NCBI RefSeq assembly: GCF_000208865.1
Contig: NC_018396.1
Span: forward strand, 4,335,101 to 4,399,100
From: Neospora caninum Liverpool
Taxonomy: Eukaryota > Apicomplexa > Conoidasida > Eucoccidiorida > Sarcocystidae
DNA: 64,000 nucleotides
Reading direction: 5' to 3'
The translations under genes were made by a program, and so were the position numbers. Position 1 is the first letter of the stretch, and every line of letters starts with the position of its first letter. Positions 27,901-37,800 of the stretch are shown here, in pieces. The notes below the pieces were generated by a model. It was not told the DNA's origin, did no database searches, and saw nothing but the letters and a program-made list of their open reading frames with translations.

Positions 27901-30134
27901 TGTCCCATCACTGGGAGCCCGCGCGAATGACGCAACGCGACAGAGTTTCGTGCTGGCACAAGCTTCTGCGCAAGCTGCAGGTGAGCTAGCCACCGTTATT
28001 TCGAATGCGTCAAGCCGAAGCAAATTCACGCCTTGGCCGTAGGTATATGCCTCGCCTGTAGCAACCAGCGCAACACAGGAAGCTCGTCAAAACACCGGAA
28101 ATCTGACTCGAACTGGCCTGCGCAAAGATCATCCTAAGAGAACGATTGGCATCCGACGCTGGCCGGACGTAGATAACCTTCTGCCTGTCCAAACGCTGCA
28201 GCAATACAACCACCGAGAGGTAGATCAACGTCGCTACTGCCAGGGAATGCAACCGGAGGCTAACTGAGAACTTACTGGGATAGGATGTGTCTTCGGATTC
28301 AGCGTACCCCGACACCCACTCGTAGTCATATGTGTCTTGTCCCAACACTTCAGGACCGTACAGGTTGCAGGTCTGGTCGAACTTGTTCCACGACCAATAT
28401 GGATTCTGCGGGTCTGCTTGTGCCTTTTCCTGGCAACCTTTGGCACTTGTGGCTGTAAGCGCGGTTGCCATTACTGCTCGGACGGTGACCACACGTGCCC
28501 CGTACCTTCGATCATCGAGGTACATACGCGGCGGAGTTCCCGTAACAGAGTACTTGCTTCCTGATATCCCATCAGCATTCGTCCTCTTTGATTCTAGTGC
28601 TGTGAAATCTTTCAGGTAACAGTTTACGTCGCGATTAGAGTAGTACGTCCAGTATCCGCATTCGGGCACGTGTGAGCAAGCTTCTTGGCATTCTCGAAAC
28701 GACGTTACCGTCACTGGGTCTTTTGGCAAGTTTGCGTCGACATATTCAGTCTCGACTTCGACTGTGATGACGACTCCTTTCGAGCCGGAAACCGCTCCGG
28801 CGAAACTAGCTTTCCCGTCCAGAGCGCCAGCGCTCTTGAGATGACAAGCCATAGATTCGTCAACTGTAGAGTAGAACGTCCAGTAATAGCATTCTGGTTC
28901 GTCATTACATGATTCAAGGCAAGAAGCAGTATTCTGTGCGGCAACAGGAGAGGTAGACAAGTTGTGGTTCTTCAGTTCCACGTCCAGCTCCGCATACTGG
29001 TCCACGGATGGCTCGCTAGGAGTTGTGCAGTACTTCGGTCCAGACACAATGCCAGGGAATGGGAGTTTCTGTACCGTCGAGCATGCAGCATCGGGCCTTC
29101 TCAGACGGCATCGCTTCTCCATTGTGTTAAACGCGAAGTACTCACAGTCGGCGAACTGTTGGCAGAGTTTTTGGCATTCCGAAGATGTTTCCACGATGAT
29201 GATTGGTGCGGTGTCGATGCCCAGGTACATAGTGTTATTCTCCGCGCATTCGGGATCTGTTCCTGGCGACGTGCATTCCTTTGTGGCTGACATTGCGAAA
29301 GGCTTGGGCAGTTTGTATAATTTGTCTTCCCCTCCTGCATACGCCTTCTTCAGAATGCACGCGCTTGACAAGCCCTCGAATGTGAAGAAATCGCACTCTG
29401 AATTTTCCTTGCAGAGCCCCTGGCAGTTCGTGGCCGATGCGGCTATGACGTTACTGATAATGCTGCCAAGGTACTCCATATCCCGTTCGGCACAGGAAGG
29501 GGCGTCAGTCTCAGGCGCGTCACAGTATTTCGTAGCCGAAATCGCGAAGCCACGTGGCACGGCCTGCAGCTCTGTGGAAGAAGACGGAAATTGCTTGAGC
29601 ACACACCGCCCATCCTGTGAATGGTAGGTGAAGAAATTGCACGCCAAGCTGTTTTGGCACAGCGCCTGGCAATGGAGTGCCGAACTCGTCGTCGCCTGAG
29701 AACCACTTTCTTGCCCGAGGTACTCTGTGTTGTACACAGCGCACTGAGGAACAGAGTCATGGGTGTCGTTGGAGCTGCAGAATTTCATCCCCGATATTGC
29801 AAAACCGACAGGCAGTTCTCTCAACGGCTTGCCTGTTTCGGAGGACTTGAGAACACAGCGGCGTTCGTGGCGGTAAAAAGTGAAGAACGAGCACAAAATA
29901 TTGGCTTGGCATGCCGATTGACACTGGGATGCGGCGTTGGTGACAAGCGACTGAATTTCTACTCCAGTAAATTCAACGTTTGTCTTAAAACAGGACTCCA
30001 TCGGCTCCTCAGGAAGCGAAGGTGGAGGCATACTTGGCCCCTCATAGAACTTTGGGCCGGATACTGTTGACTGTCTGGGGACTCTAGAAGTTGGCGCCAG
30101 TGCGTTCTTCAGGAAGCACAACATCTTATCCTGA
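24975..30134 (-). repeat. Inverted duplication, outer block, left arm
   Basis: Reverse complement of 38026-43190, covering the large PAN exon through the last exon and stop. Exon lengths match the right arm exactly except for one extra codon in 27591-28055. Similarity fades just past the stop codon at about 24975. Confidence 0.92.
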
Positions 30135-33100
30135 GCGGTGCACATGGGGAAGGACTTGCGATTAAGGACGAGGAAGACGCACCAGAGCCACGTCCGGAAG
30201 CGAATCCGGAATCCGAGACGTCCCCGCATGCCGGCGACGCGCAAGCTAGCGCCGCCGCATCTGCGGAAGAACCGTGTACCACAGAAGACGCAGCAGCTGA
30301 GGCAGACGCATCGNNNNNNNNNNNNNNNNNNNNNNNNNNNNNNNNNNNNNNNNNNNNNNNNNNNNNNNNNNNNNNNNNNNNNNNNNNNNNNNNNNNNNNN
30401 NNNNNNNNNNNNNTCCACGTCCCACTCATGGCAGCCTGTACGGCCAACAGTATTGTACAAAAGGGTCCCCACATACCTTAAGGGGGAAAGCTGTATGGAC
30501 ATTCACTATATCGTCTTACACGGATCAGAAGAACGGTACGAACGAGGAAAATACGCTGGGCATCAAGCCAGTGCCAACTACCCACGACTAGGTGCGGAGC
30601 GAAACTCTGACGTCCGCCTCAGGACCAGCGAATCCCTCCATTTGGCACTGCACTGTTGTCGCGTCTGTTTACCCGGTGGCGTTGGTGTGCAATACTTCGG
30701 TCCTGATACCATGCCAACAGTTTGCTGACTTTGAACCCGCCCTAGCAGAGCATGAAGATCTTTTAGGTAACAGTTTTGAGTTTGAGAGACCCAAGTCCAG
30801 TAGATGCAGCCACTAGTCGCCTGGCAATGTGATTGGCAGGACGCCGCACTGTCAACCTGTTGGTTCTCGATTTTCCTGATGTCATGTCCGTAGTAGTCGA
30901 CGTTGACTTCCATGCACGCTGCAGGCAGCCAACAAGGAGGGCGGGAGCTGTATTCGCGAACGTGGGTAAGGCAGCAGCACCAGGATAGCGTCTGGGACCG
31001 AAACGGCGTACGAAGAGTGCCAGATGGGCGTTCGATAAGGCGTTCTGGAAAAGCGAATAGGATTCGTACCTGGCGGTAGAGGTTCGCAATCTTTGGGTCC
31101 CGAAACGAGGCCAATTGTGGACTCGTCCTTCACCCAGAAAGATGAGGCGGTGCTGTCTTTTAAATAGCAGTTTCGGGTGTCTCTGTTCCATGTCCAGAAA
31201 TAGCATGCGCGCGATGCTTGGCAGAACGACTGGCACATCGCTGCAGAGGTAGTAGTTCCGGGTCCCATCTCAGACACGAGCCCCCCTCTGTAGTCTACGT
31301 CCTTCTCGAAACAGGGGACTGCACGCACGCGTGACACAGCCGGACTACCTGAGTGTCAACCATATTCGACAACTTACGCGATTTCTCTACGAGCATGCTC
31401 CTGAAGGAAACATTGGTTGAAATTCTGACATCATGGCACCGCTAGTTGGACAAGGCTGCGTCGTCATCTTAGTGTGTCTTGGATGTGACACCGGGGATTA
31501 CTTGATGACAAACTACACTACTAACCTGGAGGGCTTATGCATTCTTTTGGTCCGGAAACCATTCCGACGGTAGTGTCGTCTTGTACCCTTCCTTGCAAGG
31601 CGTACGGGCCCTTGAGGTAGCACGATTGTGTCTGTTTGACCCAGGTCCAATGAAAGCAAGCCTCTTTCCCACGGCACAACTCATGGCACATTGTTGCGGT
31701 GGTCACCTGCCCAGTCTCAATCTTCTGCACGTCGTGCCCGAAGTAGTCCACATTCAGCTCGTACCAAGCACCTGAATTCAGCACGAACACATATAGTGTT
31801 TACTCTTCCGCCGACAGCAGAAACCTACAACGGCCTACTGTTGCCCTGGCAATAAATGGTGTACAAGAGGACGGCTGCGGTCACACATTGCTTGTGTACT
31901 TTTGGAAAGTGCCGCGGACCTGGAGGGTTGCTGTGGCAAACTTTGGGCCCGGAGACCATTCCGATAGTGGAATAATTGCTGCTGCGGCCTTGAATGGCGC
32001 TGGAATTTTTCAAATAGCAGTTGTTTTCCTTTGAGACCCAGGTAAAATAGAAGCACTGCGGGATGGCCCGACACAGGTGTTGGCATGCTGCCGCTGATGT
32101 GACTTGGCCATTCTCTACTTTCTCCACGTCATAACCCACGTAGTCGACGTTGCCTTCAAGGCACCAGGCTGCAGACAAAAAGGAGTAACAGAGCCGCTGA
32201 CAATATACGAGATCTGAGAAAGGCTTCATTTTCGGGGGGACGCCGACATGAATGTAACATATAAACATACCTGAAATTGGAGGCAGGCAATCTCGAGGGC
32301 CGGAGATCATGCCGACAGTGTCTGCGCCATGCTTGTATCCCAGTAACGCTCGGCTGTCCTTCAGGTAGCAGGCCGATGTCTGGCTGACGAAGGTCCAGTA
32401 CTGGCACCCTGCTGTCTCTTGACATGCGATCTGGCATGCGTTTGGGCCCGCTATACTGCCATCCTCGACCTTTACGATATCGTAGCCGAAATAGTCTGTA
32501 TCGAGCCGAAAGCAGACTGTTAGGCGCAAAGCAACAACACAACACATGCTTACCATAAAAGCGAATCCACGGTAACAACGATGCTCAGCTGACTCCTAGA
32601 GTTAGGGAAAGTGACGTAGATGCAAAGGACAGGTGCACAGTCGGGTAATATCTTGGCCAGAAACTTTGTGACTTATGCTTGAATTTGAATAAGCGTAGAA
32701 GCACCCACGACAGTATGCCAGCGTTTTCTTACCGGGCACTGACGGAGCTGATGAAAGGCAGCTCTTTGGGCCCGAGACGAGGCCAACAGCGCTAGAGCCG
32801 GTGACCCGCGATGCTGCAGCAGCTTCTGCCTTCAAGTAGCAGTTCTTGTTGGCTGCATCCCAGGTCCAGAAGAAGCATTGTGGATGCTCCGCGCAAAGTT
32901 CTTGGCAAGACAAAAACGAAGATACAGATCCGGTCTCGACCTTCTCGACATCAGAGCCTCGATAATCCGTGTTGTTCTCGTAGCAGTGTGCATCTGATAC
33001 ATTTCAGGTACACTCCAATGAGACACCTCATTGTACACCGGAAACAGTGGAGTTTCTTTTGGAATGAAAGTTTCTGCTGCGTTGCTTTTCAGCAGTCACA

Positions 33101-33423
33101 AGCTAGAGTTACGGACAAACATGGCATCAATCGCTGACTCCGTAATTTCATTCGCCGCTATAGCGCACTTACCAGGAGAGGCGGAGGCGACCCTGGAGAA
33201 AAAGCAAACACGGATGATGGATGCGTTGTGTTTCTCTCCTTTCATAACAGAGATCTGCTGATCGCGTTGACCGCAGGCAGGGAATCACAATTGTCAGCAT
33301 GATTCCTTACCTGAGGGAACAGTTGAGCAGAGCGACTGCGGTAGTAGCGGCGGCGGCAGCAGCGACTGCCACGCGCCTCCAGACGCGACGGCTACCTGCC
33401 GTCTTGTGGCAATGAGTGACCAT
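25000..33423 (-). CDS. Left PAN/Apple-repeat secreted protein gene (interrupted by gap)
   Basis: Minus-strand copy of the PAN gene. Exons 5' to 3': 33423-33311 (ATG, signal peptide), 33192-33173 (20-nt micro-exon), 32993-32733, 32516-32271, 32168-31920, 31771-31526, 31318-31070, 30918-30673, 30435 running into the gap at 30413. After the gap come 30134-28276, 28055-27591, 27359-26889, 26703-26230, 25975-25508 and 25211-25000 (stop). Complete internal exons are all phase 1 to phase 1. Each early exon carries one PAN/Apple module of about 82 residues with a C..DVDY.G..I.KIE start, paired CxxxC, YWTW core, CYLK and a final GPKxC. Five modules (31070-32993) have no counterpart in the right gene. 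Homology to the right copy stops at 30134 in the middle of a PAN module, and 2.6 kb of the right gene (35406-38025) is missing, so this copy is incomplete as assembled. PAN domains bind protein or sugar ligands; an adhesin-like secreted role is inference. Confidence 0.85.
30135..30313 (+). other. Unmatched segment at gap edge with open acidic frame
   Basis: These 179 bp have no counterpart in the right PAN copy and break a PAN module mid-domain. The plus strand is open throughout in one frame and encodes an Ala/Glu/Pro/Asp-rich stretch (for example IKDEEDAPEPRPEANPESE) running into the gap. A minus frame is also open (Ser/Ala-rich). It may be the edge of a different contig or gene wrongly joined here, or a true insertion. 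No function is assigned. Confidence 0.5.
30314..30413. other. Assembly gap of exactly 100 N
   Basis: One hundred undetermined bases, the usual placeholder for a gap of unknown length. It falls inside the left PAN gene, where the right copy suggests at least 2.6 kb should be present. Confidence 0.98.
30414..30935 (-). repeat. Inverted duplication, middle block, left arm
   Basis: Reverse complement of 34884-35405. It covers the shared PAN exon 30918-30673, its downstream intron and the first bases of the next PAN exon up to the gap. Confidence 0.9.
31070..32993 (-). other. Five PAN exons present only in the left copy
   Basis: Exons 32993-32733, 32516-32271, 32168-31920, 31771-31526 and 31318-31070 each encode one PAN module flanked by phase-1 introns. 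They sit between the micro-exon and the first shared PAN exon (30918-30673). In the right copy the same position is a 149-nt intron (34753-34901) with no PAN exon. The fourth module begins WYELNVDY where the others have Cys in place of Trp, so its final Cys lacks its usual partner. All five frames are intact. Confidence 0.88.
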
Positions 33424-33702
33424 GTTCGGGTGCCAGCAAAGAACTTTGGTCAGCCGGGGAGAGGTACCGAACTGCACAACGAAAACTGAGGTGAAGAGAT
33501 ATCCAATGGGACCGAGTAAAAGCGGTTGGTGAGCCCGCAGACGCTGGCAAAAAATGGATTAAACTATGGCATACTCTCGGCAGCTTGCACGAGTCGCATC
33601 GTTTTCTACGACCGTGTCGCACTGGAGTCAAAATTAATTTTAGTGGAGAGCAGGAGGGCAACAGTTTGACTCAGAGGTGCCCCAAAGCACCTCCTCGAAC
33701 TG
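33112..33702 (-). repeat. Inverted duplication, inner block, left arm
   Basis: Reverse complement of 34224-34817. It contains the upstream region, the signal-peptide exon and the 20-nt micro-exon. An 89-residue frame is identical in both arms, showing near-perfect identity. Confidence 0.93.
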
Positions 33703-34223
33703 TAACAATGAAGTCAGCAAAAATATTTGTAACGTTTAAGGAAGGAATCTTGGGTTCACTGGTGTATACGCCTGTCGGAGGGCCGCGGGTCTGTGAGGGC
33801 ATGGGAAGACTGTCTCCCCAGTTCGGAGACAGCACAGCACGGTGGCTTTGCAGGCGATAGGTGGTGGCACGCGCACCAAGAATACGTCATCACCTTCTAT
33901 CGAAAAAATGCCTGTTAATGCGGAGGTAACCATCTTTCCCTTGCCGAATCTCCCGTGACCGATTTATGGGTCTTTGCAACAAGATGAAAGCACTAGATCC
34001 CCAGGACTCACCGCTGAACGATTTACCATCATAGGGGACAAGGTCACCGTGCGCGCCTACGCCCTGGCATACAAATACCTACAGACCGCGCCTTCACCTG
34101 TCTCTGGGCACTACCCTTCCGCCTCTTGCACGGCTCGACCGGCAGTTTCCTGAGCCCGTTAAGTCGTGCTCGTCCAATTTTTGGCAGAAACTTCAAAATT
34201 GTTTTTGCTTACTTCACTGATGC
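33703..34223. promoter_or_regulatory. Single-copy centre of the palindrome, probable bidirectional promoter region
   Basis: The 521 bp between the inner inverted-repeat arms are not duplicated. The two PAN genes start 279 bp outward on each side (ATGs at 33423 minus and 34502 plus), so both probably initiate within the arms or this spacer. No recognised core motif could be assigned by eye. Short open frames here show no splice context or family resemblance. Confidence 0.45.
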
Positions 34224-34817
34224 AGTTCGAGGAGGTGCTTTGGGGCACCTCTAAGTCAAACTGTTGCCCTCCTGCTCTCCACTAAAATTAATTTTGACTC
34301 CAGTGCGACACGGTCGTAGAAAACGATGCGACTCGTGCAAGCTGCCGAGAGTATGCCATAGTTTAATCCATTTTTTGCCAGCGTCTGCGGGCTCACCAAC
34401 CGCTTTTACTCGGTCCCATTGGATATCTCTTCACCTCAGTTTTCGTTGTGCAGTTCGGTACCTCTCCCCGGCTGACCAAAGTTCTTTGCTGGCACCCGAA
34501 CATGGTCACTCATTGCCACAAGACGGCAGGTAGCCGTCGCGTCTGGAGGCGCGTGGCAGTCGCTGCTGCCGCCGCCGCTACTACCGCAGTCGCTCTGCTC
34601 AACTGTTCCCTCAGGTAAGGAATCATGCTGACAATTGTGATTCCCTGCCTGCGGTCAACGCGATCAGCAGATCTCTGTTATGAAAGGAGAGAAACACAAC
34701 GCATCCATCATCCGTGTTTGCTTTTTCTCCAGGGTCGCCTCCGCCTCTCCTGGTAAGTGCGCTATAGCGGCGAATGAAATTATGGAGTCAGCGACTGATG
34801 CCATGTTTTCCGTAGCA
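34224..34817 (+). repeat. Inverted duplication, inner block, right arm
   Basis: Mirror of 33112-33702. It holds upstream sequence, the signal-peptide exon 34502-34614 and micro-exon 34733-34752. Similarity ends shortly after ATGCCATGTTT within the following intron. Confidence 0.93.
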
Positions 34818-37800
34818 GCAAATATTGCATCAGAAATCTCTGGGAACAGAAGACGCCCTTTGGCAAAAAAACTCGCCCACCCCCTTTTTGGCTGCCTGCA
34901 GCTTGCATGGAAGTCAACGTCGACTACTACGGACATGACATCAGGAAAATCGAGAACCAACAGGTTGACAGTGCGGCGTCCTGCCAATCACATTGCCAGG
35001 CGACTAGTGGCTGCATCTACTGGACTTGGGTCTCTCAAACTCAAAACTGTTACCTAAAAGATCTTCATGCTCTGCTAGGGCGGGTTCAAAGTCAGCAAAC
35101 TGTTGGCATGGTATCAGGACCGAAGTATTGCACACCAACGCCACCGGGTAAACAGACGCGACAACAGTGCAGTGCCAAATGGAGGGATTCGCTGGTCCTG
35201 AGGCGGACGTCAGAGTTTCGCTCCGCACCTAGTCGTGGGTAGTTGGCACTGGCTTGTTGCCCAGCGTATTTTCCTCGTTCGTACCGTTCTTCTGATCCGT
35301 GTAAGACGATATAGTGAATGTCCATACAGCTTTCCCCCTTAAGTAATGTGGGTACCCTTTTGTACAATACTGTTGGCCGTACAGGCTGCCATGAGTGGGA
35401 CGTGGATTATCAAGGCTTCGATATAAAGAAGATCGAGGGTCAATGCTCATCAGCCAAACTCTGTCAGCATATGTGCCAAGGAACCACAGGCTGCAGTTTT
35501 TGGTCTTACGTGAGCTCTTCAAACAGCTGCTACCTGAAGAGCAATCTTGCTTTGAATGGACGCCATGCAGACGAATCAACTTTGGGAATTGTCTCAGGCC
35601 CGGCGTTCTGTCCCCTCCATCCGGGTAAAACGCTGACCACGGACTCCCACGGTCTGATATGAACCGACCACCATTGCACAGCGATTTCAGCCCTAAAACG
35701 CACCGCCGGAGAGTTGGGAATTCATAGTGCCCATCTCCCGTATTTGCTTATTTGCTTTGTTCTTCCGTACTCTGGATGGTTGCGAGGTTGTGAGCAGTTT
35801 TGTTAGGAAGACCTGTGCATGAACTCTTGGCGTTCTCGGCCGACACATAAAAATGTCGATTCTGCAGTTAACGTCCTCCGGATGCTCTTCCAGGTTTTGT
35901 CTTCCCACTTTGGCGTGTGCTGGTTTGAAGTGTGCAAGGAGGATAATGTCGACTACGCTGGATACGACGTTCAGAAGATTGAAAGTGGAGATGTGGCTTC
36001 AGCCAAGGCGTGCCAGGCTCGATGTGAGCAGCTCCCGGAGTGCGCGTTCTGGACCTGGGTCAGCTACACGCAAAACTGCTACCTCAAGAACTACTTCGCC
36101 CTTATTGGTCGTGATGTCGGGCCGGCCGCTGCTGGAATGATATCAGGACCGAAACGATGCGCTGCAGTGCCTCAAGGTAATATAGCTCCGTTTCCGTCGC
36201 GTTTCACGCACAGCGACAGGGACTCCGTTGCATGCGAGCACTCGTGTCGCCAACACGGTGGAATTTGGAGACATTGTCATGCCGGTGGCATCGCCAAGCA
36301 AAGTAACCCGAGCTGCCAATGGATGAACGGCTGACAGTGACTTGCCGTGCATCCACGGCAACGCCTGGCCCCGCCACTCTTCTCCCGCACGCCGGTGGCT
36401 CAGCTGCGCGAACGGAGATGGCAACACCGCCTGAGAAAATAGGCTCCCCGTGCACAAGTGATGTGTTGTCGGTGGTCCATTTGCAGCTTGTCACGAGTAC
36501 AACGTAGACTATTTGGGCCACGACGTGAAGAAGCTCGAATCCGGACAGGTTTTCTCAGCAGACTCCTGCCGCGCTCTGTGCCAAGCTGATCCGAGCTGCC
36601 ACTACTGGACTTGGGTGCGGAAAACCAACAACTGCTACCTAAAAGACCAATATGCACCCCTCGGGCGTGTCCAAGACTCCACCACCGTGGGGATGGTATC
36701 AGGGTCGAGACGATGCGGCGAACAGTTCTCTGGTAGGTCGCTCACTTTACTAGACTGACTGATATCCCTGTGGTCCTTTTGGCGACGATCCACACACCAT
36801 ACACAAGCGACAGTTTGTGTTCCGCACTGTGCCAGGTTCCTGCTACGAGATTGGTGTCGATTACTACGGTTACGACATCGAAAAGCTGGAAACAGGGGAA
36901 GTGACAACCCCGTCAGCTTGTCAAGCTTTGTGCAAGGACCGCACAGGTTGCTACTACTGGACATGGGTGCAGACCACGCAGAGTTGCTACCTGAAGAACC
37001 CATATGCACTTCAAGGTTGGCTACGAGATAGCACCACGATGGACAAAATATCTGGAGCGAAAGACTGTGTTCCCGTCCCTGCAAGTAAGCAATCACTCGC
37101 TGCTCACCGTCAGGATTACAACTCCTCTCACCAGATCCAAACGCAATCATTTTGAGCTGCGTCGCCTTCTGTACAGCGTGCCACGAGCTGGACGTGGACT
37201 ACCGTGGGTTCGACGTTCAGAAAATAGAGACGAATTCTGTTGCTTCCTACGTCGAGTGCCAGCAACTCTGCGAAGCGAATATGCAGTGCTTCTACTGGAC
37301 ATGGGTCAGCCAGAAGAAGAACTGCTACCTCAAGAACCAAGGAGCCTTGCTTGGTCGAACGCATGATACAGCGACTGCAGGTCTGATTTCAGGACCCAAA
37401 ACATGCACACCTCGTGGTAGGTCCTCATGCTACATGCTGCCACACGGTTGCATGGCCCTCCCTAAGCGAGTAACTCCAGTCTCAACTTCTCCGACTTGCA
37501 GAGGCTCACCATGAACCCGGCTGGAAATTTTAACTCGCCTATATGCACGCAGGGCATTGCTATGAGATCGATGTGGACTACCGCGGCTTTGACACGGAGA
37601 AAATTGAGACCGGCCAAGTGACATCAGCTGCGCTTTGCCACTACCACTGTGTAGCAGCTCCCCACTGCGCTTACTGGACCTGGGTCGGCCAAACAAGCAA
37701 CTGTTACCTGAAGAGTAGCAACGCCCTGTTAGGGCGTGTTCAGGACTTCACATCTGTGGGGATGGTTTCCGGGCCAAGGAACTGCACCCCTACTGCCGGT

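Noticed and set aside
28962..29627. 221-codon plus-strand frame (mirror at 38533-39198 minus)
   Set aside because: Antisense shadow of the large PAN exon; it appears in both arms only because the sense sequence is duplicated.
28010..30502. 830-codon continuous frame through the N gap
   Set aside because: The frame is only open because N codons do not stop translation; it crosses a splice donor at 28276 and foreign sequence at 30135-30313, so it is not one protein.
33392..33661. Identical 89-codon frames in both inner arms (also 34264-34533)
   Set aside because: They overlap the upstream region and the start of the signal-peptide exon in another frame; identity reflects the inverted repeat and not protein conservation.
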